A stretch of DNA of 64,000 nt. Source: Lysobacterales bacterium (GTDB lineage Bacteria; Pseudomonadota; Gammaproteobacteria; Xanthomonadales; SZUA-36). The stretch spans positions 24,902 to 88,901 of the forward strand of contig JABDJL010000142.1 in NCBI GenBank assembly GCA_013002505.1, given 5' to 3'. The notes under the pieces are model-generated. The model ran no database searches. It was not told the origin of the DNA and saw only the letters and a program-made list of their open reading frames with translations. The translations under genes and the position numbers were made by a program. Below, in pieces: positions 21,655-30,532 of this stretch (position 1 is the first letter of the stretch; each line of letters begins with the position of its first letter).

Positions 21655-22603
21655 GACCCAGAAGATTCCCGAATTGAACGCAGCAGGTCAGCGAAATCCG
21701 TAGCCAACGGCGCTTCGAACCCGCACAGCGTACCGGACCCGGGATGAGTGAAACGCAGGTGCCGGGCATGAAGGGCCTGTCGGCCAAAGAGATCAACTGC
21801 CGCCACCAGCCAATCCGGCCACAAGCGGGTAGCGCCGCGCGGCGGCCCATACTGGGGATCACCGAGCAAAGGGAGTCCGATGTGCTGCATGTGAACCCGG
21901 ATCTGGTGCGTCCGGCCTGACTCCAGCGCCAGTTCGAGGTGGCTTACCCCGGCTTTTACAAACAGTTGACGATAATGCGTGACGGCCGGTTTCCCGTTGC
22001 TGACGACCGCCATCTTTTTTCGGTCGCGGGAATTTCGCCCGATGGGCGCATCGACCGTGCCCGATACATTTGCCTGGCCACAAACCAGGGCCTCGTAGAT
22101 GCGGCTGACCTCTCGTTTCTGCAGTTGCGCCACGAGGCTTGCATGCGCTTTGAGGTTGCGGGCGACCACCATGATACCGCTGGTGTCTTTATCCAACCGG
22201 TGCACAATGCCGGCCCTGGGCAGGCTGGCCAGTGCGCGGTCAAAGTGCAACAGGCCATTGAGCAGGGTGCCGTCAGGATGCCCCGCGGCCGGATGAACCA
22301 CCAGGCCCGGCGGCTTGTTGATAACGATAATGTCATCGTCCGCGGCGATAACTTCCAGCTCCAGGGGTTGCGCCTGCGCATCCCCGTCAGCCTCGATATC
22401 CGCCTCCAGCTTCAGCCATTCCCCCCGGCCAGGCGCTGTTTGGGCTTGACGCGTCGGTCATCCATGGTCAGGATGCCGTCGCTGATCCAGGCCTGCAGGC
22501 GCGCGCGGGAATAACCCCCGAACAGCTCGGTGGCTGCCTGGTCTATGCGCTGACCGGCATATTTTGATCCTGCCTGCCTGCTTAGGCGAATGGTTTGCGA
22601 CAC
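21651..22603 (-). pseudogene. rluD: 23S rRNA pseudouridine synthase RluD, interrupted by a -1 frameshift
   Basis: The N-terminal S4-like domain reads from ATG 22603 (MSQTIRLSRQAGSKYAGQRI) to ...KPKQRLAGGNG and then a TGA at 22414-22412. The rest of RluD continues in another frame with EWLKLEADIEADG, IIVINKPPGLVVHPAAG and the catalytic AGIVHRLDKDTSG, down to 21651. The frames join if one more G is read in the run of six G (22426-22421), giving LAGGEWLKLEA as expected for RluD. The full product would be about 317 residues and would modify U1911, U1915 and U1917 of 23S rRNA. Causes could be a sequencing error in the homopolymer, a real mutation, or -1 slippage on GGGGGG. pgeF and divergent bamD flank it as in E. 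coli. Confidence 0.85.
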
Positions 22604-22713
22604 GTTGGAACCTTTATGGCCAGATTGATCTAAGGACTTTAACCAAGACGAGCCCTAGTGAAAGAATGGCGATTCCGATATCATTCCGCAACCTGCGCAA
22701 GGCGGCACAGAAC

Positions 22714-23547
22714 ATGCAATCAGAAGTACACGGCCAAAACCACACCACGATAAGCCCGGCCAGGATGCTGGCCATCCTCCTGCTGGCGCTGTTGCTGGGC
22801 GCTTGTGGCAAGGATGACCTTGAGCGCGAAGACGGCAAGTCCGCCGAGCAACTGTACGGCGAAGCCAAGAATCACCTCGAACATTCGGCTTACGAGGCTG
22901 CCGTTCGCTCTTACAAGCAATTGCAGACCCGCTATCCCTTTGGCCGCTACGCAGAGCAGGCCCAGCTCGAAATGACCTACGCCTTCTACAAGGCCGGCAA
23001 ACCGGAACTGGCCCTGTCGACGGCTGATCGGTTTATCCGCACCTATCCCAGCCACCCGAACGTGGACTACGCCTATTACATCCGTGGCCTGACGAACTAT
23101 GACCAACGGGTTGGCATGTTGGAACGAATGATGCCTACCCGTTTGCGCGATCGTGACCAGACGGCCGCTGTTGAAGCATTTAATGATTTCGACGAATTGT
23201 GCCGCCGTTTCCCTGACAGCCGTTATGCACCTGATGCGCGCCAGCGCATGGTTTTCCTGCGCAATAACCTGTCTGCATATGAAATTGACGTAGCCCGGTA
23301 TTACCTGCGGCGCAAGGCATATATCGCTGCCGCCAATCGCGCTCGCTACCTGCTGGAGACTTACCCGGATACACCGGAAAACGGCGATGCGCTGGAAATT
23401 ATGCACACCGCATATACCGCGCTGGACATGCCTGACCTGGCCGAAGACGCCATGCGCGTCCTGAAAATGAACTACCCGGAGCACCCCTACCTGACCGGCA
23501 ACCGGGGCGAGAGTTTTTTCAGCCGGCTATGGCCATTCAACGATTAG
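22714..23547 (+). CDS. bamD: Outer membrane protein assembly factor BamD
   Basis: A lipoprotein of the BAM complex, which inserts beta-barrel proteins into the outer membrane. With the start at 22714 (AAGGCGG upstream) it is 277 residues. The signal peptide has a hydrophobic core (LAILLLALLLGA) and a lipobox ending LLGAC, Cys31. TPR repeats follow: SAEQLYGEAKNHLEHSAYEA, then RYPFGRYAEQAQLEMTYAFY, FIRTYPSHPNVDYAYYIRGL and FPDSRYAPDARQRMVFLRN, matching BamD throughout. Other in-frame ATGs lie at 22666 and 22765. It diverges from rluD as in E. coli, and its last 11 bp overlap convergent nadE. Confidence 0.96.
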   Translation: MQSEVHGQNHTTISPARMLAILLLALLLGACGKDDLEREDGKSAEQLYGEAKNHLEHSAYEAAVRSYKQLQTRYPFGRYAEQAQLEMTYAFYKAGKPELALSTADRFIRTYPSHPNVDYAYYIRGLTNYDQRVGMLERMMPTRLRDRDQTAAVEAFNDFDELCRRFPDSRYAPDARQRMVFLRNNLSAYEIDVARYYLRRKAYIAAANRARYLLETYPDTPENGDALEIMHTAYTALDMPDLAEDAMRVLKMNYPEHPYLTGNRGESFFSRLWPFND

Positions 23548-25171
23548 GGTTGATCGACGAGCCTGACTCACGCCAGCCCGATGTAATCGGGTAACGCCGG
23601 TCCCTGCCAAAACCACGCGAAGTGATTCTTGTGCCGGGTGCCCCCTGGCGCCGCTTGTACTCGTTTCTCAGAACCATGCCGGCGACTTTGCGAACCACCT
23701 CTTCGTCGTGACCCGATGCCACGATGTCGGCGATTGACTGGTCCAGGTCCACGAATCGCCTGAGGATATCGTCAAGCTCGCTGTACGGCGGCAATGAATC
23801 CTGGTCGGTCTGCCCGGGCGCCAGTTCCGCGGTAGGCGCGCGGCTGATGACCTGTTCGGGAATCGCCGGCGATACCGTGTTGCGGTAATGGCACAAATCG
23901 TAGACCCGTGTCTTCAGGCAGTCCTTGATGGGCGAGAATCCGCCGCACATGTCGCCATAGATCGTGCTGTAGCCCACCGCCAGTTCGCTCTTGTTGCTGG
24001 TTGCCAGGGGCAGCCAGCCAAACTTGTTGGACAGGGCCATGATGAAGTTGCCGCGTACGCGCGCCTGCAGGTTTTCTTCCGTGACATCAGGCGCAACGCC
24101 TCCGAACGACGCGGATAAACCCTGTTCCAGTGCCTCGCAAACAGCGCCTATTTCGATGATTCGATAGTCAACATCGAGTAGTTCGGCCTGTTGCCGCGCC
24201 AGTTCCAGGCTCATGTCAGAAGTATGGGCAGAGGGCAACATGACAGCATGCACTTGAGCAGCGCCCAGCGCGTCCACGGCAATGGCCAGCGTCAATGCAG
24301 AATCAACACCACCGGACAAACCCAACACCACTTCCCTGAATCCGTTCTTCAGTGTGTAGTCTCTCAAGCCCTGGACCAGGGCGCGGTAAATTTCAGCTTC
24401 CAGGGACAGCGTCTCTTGCGGCCAGTCGTGGCACTCGAAACGACCTTCATCTGCAACAAAGGAAAACCGCAGCAGGGCCTCCTTACAAACCGGTCCGGCG
24501 CCCGCCACCGACCCGTCGGCGTTCATGACCAGCGAACGGCCATCAAACACCAGTTCATCCTGGCCGCCGACGAGGTTGCAATACGCCAACGGCAAACCAC
24601 AGTCTGCATGACGCTGCTGCAGCATTGAAAGCCGCGCCGCGTGCTTGTCGTCCCGGTAAGGCGAAGCGTTGGGCACCAGCAGGCACTGGGCGCCGGCGCC
24701 GAGGGCCTGTTGTGCCGGCCCACGCTCCCAGGCGTCTTCGCAAATGATGACCCCAAAATGAACACCGCCAAGCTCCTGCACGAGGGGACTCGCACCCGGG
24801 CTGAAATATCGCCGTTCATCGAAAACGGCATAGTTGGGCAGGCACTGCTTGTAATATCGACCGATGACCTGGCCGTCACGGATCCAGCTGGCGGCATTGA
24901 ACCGCTTGCCTTCTTCCATCCAGGGGTGGCCGATCAACACATCGATACCCGTCACGTGTGGCAGCAGCGCCTCGAGGGCATCGTGCGTCTGGCGCATGAA
25001 CCCCGGCCTCAAAAGCAAGTCTTCGGGTGGGTAACCGGTAATGGCCAGCTCGGGAAAAATGACCAGGGAAACCGACTCCTGTCGCGCTCTGCCGACGCAA
25101 TCAATGGCCAGGCGCAGGTTGGCGCTCAATGCGCCAACTGCAAAGTCATGCTGGGCAAATGCCAGTTTCAC
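23537..25171 (-). CDS. nadE: Glutamine-dependent NAD+ synthetase
   Basis: A 544-residue two-domain enzyme making NAD+ from deamido-NAD+, ATP and glutamine. The N-terminal nitrilase-type glutaminase domain (about 1-260) has the Glu in LVIFPELAITGYPPEDLL, the Lys in RYYKQCLPNYAVFDERR and the nucleophile Cys in VIICEDAWE. The C-terminal synthetase has the PP-loop LGLSGGVDSALT and the LATSNKSELAVGYSTIYGDM signature. It starts with GTG, and the AGG of its likely SD lies in the arm of a hairpin at 25176-25195. It follows sucD after 36 bp on the same strand. Confidence 0.95.
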   Translation of the reverse strand: MKLAFAQHDFAVGALSANLRLAIDCVGRARQESVSLVIFPELAITGYPPEDLLLRPGFMRQTHDALEALLPHVTGIDVLIGHPWMEEGKRFNAASWIRDGQVIGRYYKQCLPNYAVFDERRYFSPGASPLVQELGGVHFGVIICEDAWERGPAQQALGAGAQCLLVPNASPYRDDKHAARLSMLQQRHADCGLPLAYCNLVGGQDELVFDGRSLVMNADGSVAGAGPVCKEALLRFSFVADEGRFECHDWPQETLSLEAEIYRALVQGLRDYTLKNGFREVVLGLSGGVDSALTLAIAVDALGAAQVHAVMLPSAHTSDMSLELARQQAELLDVDYRIIEIGAVCEALEQGLSASFGGVAPDVTEENLQARVRGNFIMALSNKFGWLPLATSNKSELAVGYSTIYGDMCGGFSPIKDCLKTRVYDLCHYRNTVSPAIPEQVISRAPTAELAPGQTDQDSLPPYSELDDILRRFVDLDQSIADIVASGHDEEVVRKVAGMVLRNEYKRRQGAPGTRITSRGFGRDRRYPITSGWRESGSSINPNR

Positions 25172-25175
25172 GAGA

Positions 25176-25195
25176 CCTGCCCTGTTCGGGGCAGG
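25176..25195 (-). promoter_or_regulatory. Hairpin covering the nadE ribosome-binding region
   Basis: On the minus strand CCTGCCC (25195-25189 side) pairs with GGGCAGG (25182-25176 side) around a loop of about 6 nt, leaving only 4 nt before the GTG start of nadE. There is no T-run, so it is a poor terminator for sucD. The AGG that would serve as SD is inside the 3' arm, so folding could limit nadE translation. Structure is seen; function is inferred. Confidence 0.35.
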
Positions 25196-25207
25196 CTCAG
25201 TGTTTTA

Positions 25208-26080
25208 TCAACCTGCGAGGGATTCACTGATTGCCGAACCCAGGTCCGCCGGTGATGGAACGGTACGAACCCCGGCTTCCTCCAGTGCAGCAAACTTGGC
25301 TTCCGCCGTGCCCTTGCCACCGGCGATGATTGCCCCGGCGTGACCCATGCGTTTGCCGGGCGGCGCCGTTACGCCTGCAATGTAAGCGACCACTGGCTTG
25401 TCAACGTGGTCTGCGATGAATTCGGCCGCGTCTTCCTCTGCTGAACCGCCAATTTCACCGACCATGATGATGCCCTCGGTTTCTTCGTCATCCTGGAATA
25501 ACTTCAGCGCATCGATAAAACTCATGCCCTGGATCGGGTCGCCTCCAATTCCGATGCAGGTGCTCTGGCCGAGTCCCGCCAGCGTGGTCTGGTATACCGC
25601 CTCGTACGTCAGCGTGCCTGAACGCGAAACCACGCCCACTTTGCCCTTGGCATGAATTCTCCCGGGCATGATGCCAATTTTGCATTCGCCTGGTGTGATG
25701 ACACCCGGACAGTTTGGCCCGACCATGCGCACATTGCGCTGCGTCAGAACCGCCTTGACCTTCATCATGTCGTGAACCGGGATACCTTCGGTAATCGTGA
25801 CAATCAGGCCAATGCCGGCATCAGCCGCCTCGAGTATTGCGTCGGCGGCGAACGGAGGCGGCACGTAGATAACTGATGCGTCCGCTCCGGTTTCGGCCAC
25901 CGCCTCGGCAACCGTATCGAAAACCGGCAAGCCAAGGTGTTGCTGACCGCCTTTACCCGGCGTCACGCCACCCACCAGCCGTGTTCCGTATTCCAGTGCC
26001 TGCTGTGAATGAAAAGTGCCCTGGTTTCCGGTGAACCCCTGGCAAATTACCTTCGTATTCCTGTCGACCAGAACGCTCAT
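25208..26080 (-). CDS. sucD: Succinyl-CoA ligase alpha subunit
   Basis: A 290-residue TCA-cycle subunit that binds CoA and carries the phosphohistidine. It has the CoA-binding start [31 protein letters not shown] [14 protein letters not shown], and [13 protein letters not shown], whose His (in GHAGAII) is transiently phosphorylated. The start overlaps the sucC stop by 4 nt (ATGA). With SucC it converts succinyl-CoA and NDP/Pi to succinate, CoA and NTP. Confidence 0.97.
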   Translation of the reverse strand: MSVLVDRNTKVICQGFTGNQGTFHSQQALEYGTRLVGGVTPGKGGQQHLGLPVFDTVAEAVAETGADASVIYVPPPFAADAILEAADAGIGLIVTITEGIPVHDMMKVKAVLTQRNVRMVGPNCPGVITPGECKIGIMPGRIHAKGKVGVVSRSGTLTYEAVYQTTLAGLGQSTCIGIGGDPIQGMSFIDALKLFQDDEETEGIIMVGEIGGSAEEDAAEFIADHVDKPVVAYIAGVTAPPGKRMGHAGAIIAGGKGTAEAKFAALEEAGVRTVPSPADLGSAISESLAG

Positions 26081-27258
26081 TGCTCACCCCCATTGGCGCC
26101 TTTTGCCGCGGCAACCACTTTCTGTGCGGCGTCGTTGAGATCTTTGGCGGAGATCAATGCCAGGCCACTTTCATCCAGCATCTGGCGGCCCTGGTCGACA
26201 TTGGTGCCTTCCAGCCTGACGACCACCGGTACACTGACGCCCACTTCCTGAACCGCGTTGATGATGCCTTCGGCAATCAGGTCGCAACGCACGATTCCAC
26301 CAAAAATGTTGACCAGGATCGCTTCGACCCGGTCGCTGGAAAGAATCAACTTGAATGCTTCTTCAACGCGCTCAGCATTGGTGCCACCACCCACATCCAG
26401 GAAATTAGCGGGCTCGCCGCCATTGAGCTTGATAACGTCCATGGTCGCCATGGCCAGCCCTGCCCCGTTGACCATGCATGCGATGTTGCCGTCCAGGGTC
26501 ACGTAGTTGAGGTCGTGGCGGCTGGCCGCTACCTCTGTCGGGTCTTCCTGCGATTCGTCGCGCATGGACGCCAGGTCCGGATGCCGGAACAGGGCGTTGT
26601 CATCAGCGTTGATCTTGGCATCCAGCGCTACGAGGTTATTGTCGCCGTCGATGATCAGCGGGTTAACTTCGACCAGGCTCAAGTCCTTGTCCACAAAAAG
26701 CCGGTACAAGCCCTGCATGATTTTCTGGAGCTGTTTGACGTGATGCGCAGACAAGCCCATTCCAAAGCCCATCTGGCGTGCCTGGAATGGCTGGAACCCG
26801 GATGTGTTATCCACTTGCACGGTCACAATCTTGTCCGGATCGGTCTGAGCGACCTGTTCAATATCAACGCCGCCAGCGGCCGAACCCATAAACATCACGC
26901 AGCGGTTGACGCGGTCGACCAGTACGGACAGGTAAATCTCCGTTTCAATGTCGGTTGCCTCCGCCACCAGGACCGAATCCACGGGCAATGCCCGGCCACC
27001 TGTCTGGTAGGTGCTGATTTTCATATTCAGCATGCGCTCGGATTCACTCTTGACAGCGTCGAGACTACTGACCAGCTTCACGCCACCCGCCTTGCCGCGT
27101 CCCCCTGCATGCACCTGCGCCTTGACGACCCACTGTGAACCGCCGAGTTCCCTGGCCGCAGCCACGGCTCCGTCCGGGCTGCGCGCCATGATGCCTGGCG
27201 GCACGGGTATGCCATAAGCTGAAAACAGCTCTTTGGCCTGGTACTCATGAAAATTCAT
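26077..27258 (-). CDS. sucC: Succinyl-CoA ligase (ADP-forming) beta subunit
   Basis: A 393-residue ATP-grasp subunit that binds nucleotide and succinate. The start [50 protein letters not shown] and [16 protein letters not shown] are diagnostic. AGGAG 8 nt before ATG 27258 supports the start. sucC leads sucD in a two-gene unit not linked to sucAB, and diverges from pilS across 173 bp. Confidence 0.97.
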   Translation of the reverse strand: MNFHEYQAKELFSAYGIPVPPGIMARSPDGAVAAARELGGSQWVVKAQVHAGGRGKAGGVKLVSSLDAVKSESERMLNMKISTYQTGGRALPVDSVLVAEATDIETEIYLSVLVDRVNRCVMFMGSAAGGVDIEQVAQTDPDKIVTVQVDNTSGFQPFQARQMGFGMGLSAHHVKQLQKIMQGLYRLFVDKDLSLVEVNPLIIDGDNNLVALDAKINADDNALFRHPDLASMRDESQEDPTEVAASRHDLNYVTLDGNIACMVNGAGLAMATMDVIKLNGGEPANFLDVGGGTNAERVEEAFKLILSSDRVEAILVNIFGGIVRCDLIAEGIINAVQEVGVSVPVVVRLEGTNVDQGRQMLDESGLALISAKDLNDAAQKVVAAAKGANGGEQ

Positions 27259-27392
27259 ACTCTCTCCTGGAGATTAAGTCTGGAATTGCACCGGCGAGCG
27301 CCCAGGGGCCACCGGGCACCGTCGCGGCAAAGGCGCTATTTTCGCTTTATTCAGGCGCCAAAGCAAAGTGTGGGCGCGGACAATTATCCGGG

Positions 27393-27401
27393 TGTTATAC
27401 T
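27393..27401 (+). promoter_or_regulatory. Extended -10 promoter upstream of pilS
   Basis: TGT directly precedes TATACT (27396-27401), an extended -10 element with no clear -35 box. Transcription would start near 27408, about 24 nt before the pilS ATG. It is the best promoter candidate in the sucC-pilS gap. Confidence 0.4.
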
Positions 27402-27431
27402 GCCAGTTCATGCGATTCGGCTCAGAAATCC

Positions 27432-29126
27432 ATGGCTTCCAGTAACTCCCGACACGCAGGGAAAGACCCGCGCCCGCCAAGGGCTGGTTTGGGATATCCG
27501 CTCACGGCCGCTCTGACAGCAAGAATTGTCAAGTACCTGATTATTTTCAGGTTAATTATCAGCTCATCACTGATTTTCGCTTTCAATTTTGGAAGCCTGG
27601 TCCAGGGAGACCTGCTGAGCGGGCCGACGCTGGCTGGCACCGCACTGGGCTCATACTTGGTGCTCGCCGCTTACTTTGTGTACGAAGCCCGCAAACCGGA
27701 AACAGATTTTTACCTGTTGGCCAGGATTACACTGGCCGTAGACATCGGTTTCCTGGGACTGATGTTCATCATTTTTGGCGGACTGGGCAGCGGTCTTGCA
27801 CTGCTGCTGGTCTTCATCACCGCCTGCGCGGCCATTCTCCTGCCCTTGCGCGTTGCCCTGTTTCTTGCCTCGATGGCCGCGCTGGCCATCATTTGCGAGG
27901 CCATTTTCGGTGGTGTATTCCGTTCTGGCCAGCCGGATAACCTGATTCGCTCCGGGCTGTACTGCCTGACCATTCTGATCACCGCGGTACTGGCTCACCT
28001 GCTGGCATATTCGGTTCGCGATTACCGCCTCATCGCCGAACGCCAACAGCAAACGCTGACCCGCCTGGAACAGATTAATGAACTGATCATTCGCCGCATG
28101 CGCAGCGGTGTCCTGGCGGTGGATGCACAGTCTGAAATCCAGATGATGAATGAATCTGCCTGGTTTTTGCTGGGCAGTCCGCCGGCGCTCGAGCGGGAAC
28201 TGCCTGAAATTTCCTCCGAACTTTACCAGGCCATGATCGACTGGCGTGAGAATCCGACCGCGGATACGCCGGCGCTAACTTTGCAGGCCAGCCAGGCCCA
28301 GGTGGTACCGAAGTTTGTCTCCTTGCCTGGTGACCGTGATATTCGCGTGCTGATTTTTCTTGAAGATAACGATGTCGTGGCGCAGCGCGCGCTGGAACTG
28401 TCTGCCAATTCACTGGCCAAGCTTTCCGGAAGCATTGCGCACGAAATACGTAACCCCCTTTCGGCAGTGAGTCATGCCGCCCAGTTGCTGGCTGAGTCTG
28501 AACAGATTTCTGATCAGGACATGCGCCTGCTGGACATCATTCAGAACCAGTCACGCCGCATGAATGGAATTGTAGAGAACATCCTGCAACTGTCGCGCCG
28601 CGAAAAGTCGCGCCCCGAAATGTTCGAATTGAATGATTGGCTAGAACAGACCGTTGAAGAATTCGACCAGTCACTCGCCAGGGAGGATATTGAGCTGGTA
28701 TTCAGCGCAAGCCAGGAAGAACCGTCCACGGTCATGTTCGACAGAAGCCAGCTGCATCAGGCATTGTGGAAGCTGCTGGACAACGCGGTGGAACACGCAG
28801 GCAGGGAGGACCGCGCGCCCCGAATTACGGTTCACCTGAATCGCCAGGTTGATACCGGCTACGCCGTCATCACCGTTGAGGACAATGGCGCCGGGATTCC
28901 CGAAGACCGGATTGGCAACATTTTTGAGCCGTTTTATACAACCCGCCAGCAAGGTTCCGGCCTGGGTTTGTACGTGGCACGACAACTTTGCGAGGCAAAC
29001 CAGGCTGAACTTACGGTAGACTCTTCGGCGCAGCAGGGGACACGGTTTCACCTCAGGTTGGCGACGACCAAGAACCATGCGAAGGATCAACTCGAAGACG
29101 CGCTCGAAGAGCAGCAGGAATCATGA
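27432..29126 (+). CDS. pilS: Sensor histidine kinase PilS
   Basis: A 564-residue kinase. About six membrane segments (residues 33-195) are followed by a PAS-like region (about 210-310), the HisKA motif with H337 in SIAHEIRNPLSAVSHAAQLL, and an HATPase domain (LWKLLDNAVEHA, DNGAGIPED, GSGLGLYVARQL). Six membrane segments plus cytoplasmic PAS and pairing with a sigma-54 regulator are the hallmarks of PilS. In Pseudomonas PilS monitors inner-membrane pilin and tunes PilR activity. Its stop overlaps the pilR ATG (ATGA). The pilA sigma-54 promoter lies about 10 kb downstream. Confidence 0.94.
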   Translation: MASSNSRHAGKDPRPPRAGLGYPLTAALTARIVKYLIIFRLIISSSLIFAFNFGSLVQGDLLSGPTLAGTALGSYLVLAAYFVYEARKPETDFYLLARITLAVDIGFLGLMFIIFGGLGSGLALLLVFITACAAILLPLRVALFLASMAALAIICEAIFGGVFRSGQPDNLIRSGLYCLTILITAVLAHLLAYSVRDYRLIAERQQQTLTRLEQINELIIRRMRSGVLAVDAQSEIQMMNESAWFLLGSPPALERELPEISSELYQAMIDWRENPTADTPALTLQASQAQVVPKFVSLPGDRDIRVLIFLEDNDVVAQRALELSANSLAKLSGSIAHEIRNPLSAVSHAAQLLAESEQISDQDMRLLDIIQNQSRRMNGIVENILQLSRREKSRPEMFELNDWLEQTVEEFDQSLAREDIELVFSASQEEPSTVMFDRSQLHQALWKLLDNAVEHAGREDRAPRITVHLNRQVDTGYAVITVEDNGAGIPEDRIGNIFEPFYTTRQQGSGLGLYVARQLCEANQAELTVDSSAQQGTRFHLRLATTKNHAKDQLEDALEEQQES

Positions 29127-30496
29127 GTAAGCAACAGGTATTGATTGTCGATGATGAACCTGATATCCGGGAATTATTGACGTTGACCCTGACACGCATG
29201 GGCCTGGATGTAACCGCAGCTGAAGATCTGGCCGCAGCGCGGCGAGCCCTGTCGGACAAGTCTTTCAGCTTCTGCCTGACCGACATGAGATTGCCCGACG
29301 GTAACGGCCTGGACCTGGTCCAGGAGATTTCCAGTACCTACCCAAATTTACCTGCCGCCGTGATTACAGCCCACGGCAAAATCGAAGACGCGGTCAAGGC
29401 CCTGAAGATCGGTGCTTTCGACTTTGTTTCCAAGCCGGTGGACCTGAATATCCTGCGCCGGCTCGTCAATACCGCGCTGAAACTGCGAGGCGACGGGGCG
29501 GTTCCCGAATCCAGCACCACCGAAGCCCCGCAAGACAGCAGCCTGCTGAAAAAGCTGACCGGTGAATCGGAAGCGATCCAGCACACCCGGGAAATGATCC
29601 GCCGCCTGGCGCGCAGCCAGGCACCTGTCCTGATCAGCGGTGAGTCCGGTTCCGGCAAGGAATTGGCAGCACGATTGATTCACGACCTCGGACCACGCGC
29701 CGATCAGCCTTTCGTGCCGGTCAACTGTGGCGCCATACCCACCGAGTTAATGGAAAGTGAGTTTTTCGGACATCGCAAAGGCAGTTTTACCGGGGCCAAC
29801 GCGGACAAGGAGGGGTTGTTCCAGGCCGCCGATGGCGGCACGCTGATGCTTGACGAGGTCGCCGACCTGCCGCTGCACATGCAAGTCAAATTACTGCGAG
29901 CGATCCAGGAAAAAGCGGTGCGTCCGATCGGCGCCCGCAGCGAAGACACCGTTGATGTCCGAATTCTGAGCGCCACGCACCAGGCCCTTAGACCACTGGT
30001 GGAATCAGGCAAGTTTCGAAGCGACCTGTTTTTCCGGCTCAATGTGATCGAGCTGCCCATGCCCAGTCTCCGCGAGCGGCGTGAAGACATTCCCATGCTG
30101 GCCAAACGCTTCCTGAATGAAATCACCGAACAATGGTCGGCCAGTGAAACCCCGGAAATTTCTCCGCAAGCCATGGAAGCGCTGATCGGCCACTACTACA
30201 CGGGCAATGTACGTGAACTGATTAACATCCTGCAGCGAGCCGTCACGATGTGCGACGGCCAGCGCATCGAGCCTGCAGACCTGATGCTTGAACAGGTCAG
30301 CGTTCACGACCAGGGTTCAGTCAAGCACGACATCGACGAGGAGCAATCGCTCGACACCTATATCGAAGATATCGAAAAACAAATGCTCGAAGACGCGTTG
30401 CGCAAAGCGCGGTACAACAAGACCCGCGCTGCCGAGCTGCTCGGAATCAGTTTTCGTTCGCTGCGTTACAAACTCAAGAAATTCGAGATCGAATGA
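29123..30496 (+). CDS. pilR: Sigma-54-dependent response regulator PilR
   Basis: A 457-residue NtrC-family activator. The receiver domain has D54 (CLTDMRLPDG). The AAA+ domain has Walker A GESGSGKE (about 173-180), the sigma-54 contact loop as GSFTGAN (about 220), and an arginine-finger region. A Fis-type helix-turn-helix closes the protein (NKTRAAELLGISFRSLRYKL). Overlap with pilS marks the pair. The expected target is the pilA promoter at 37173-37188, which has inverted repeats at a matching upstream distance. The GSFTGA variant is also found in other functional activators. Confidence 0.95.
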   Translation: MSKQQVLIVDDEPDIRELLTLTLTRMGLDVTAAEDLAAARRALSDKSFSFCLTDMRLPDGNGLDLVQEISSTYPNLPAAVITAHGKIEDAVKALKIGAFDFVSKPVDLNILRRLVNTALKLRGDGAVPESSTTEAPQDSSLLKKLTGESEAIQHTREMIRRLARSQAPVLISGESGSGKELAARLIHDLGPRADQPFVPVNCGAIPTELMESEFFGHRKGSFTGANADKEGLFQAADGGTLMLDEVADLPLHMQVKLLRAIQEKAVRPIGARSEDTVDVRILSATHQALRPLVESGKFRSDLFFRLNVIELPMPSLRERREDIPMLAKRFLNEITEQWSASETPEISPQAMEALIGHYYTGNVRELINILQRAVTMCDGQRIEPADLMLEQVSVHDQGSVKHDIDEEQSLDTYIEDIEKQMLEDALRKARYNKTRAAELLGISFRSLRYKLKKFEIE

Positions 30497-30532
30497 AATG
30501 TCTGCTGCCTGCGGCCTCATCTCGCTTCATTA

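Noticed and set aside
22412..22603. A separate 63-codon protein at the rluD 5' end
   Set aside because: It matches the S4-like N-terminus of RluD and is joined to the downstream frame by a single-base shift, so it is part of one broken gene.
25176..25195. Rho-independent terminator after sucD
   Set aside because: The stem is not followed by a T-run on the minus strand and lies only 4 nt before nadE.
26080..27138. 352-codon open frame opposite sucC
   Set aside because: Antisense shadow of a conserved gene in GC-rich DNA; no domain and no start signal.
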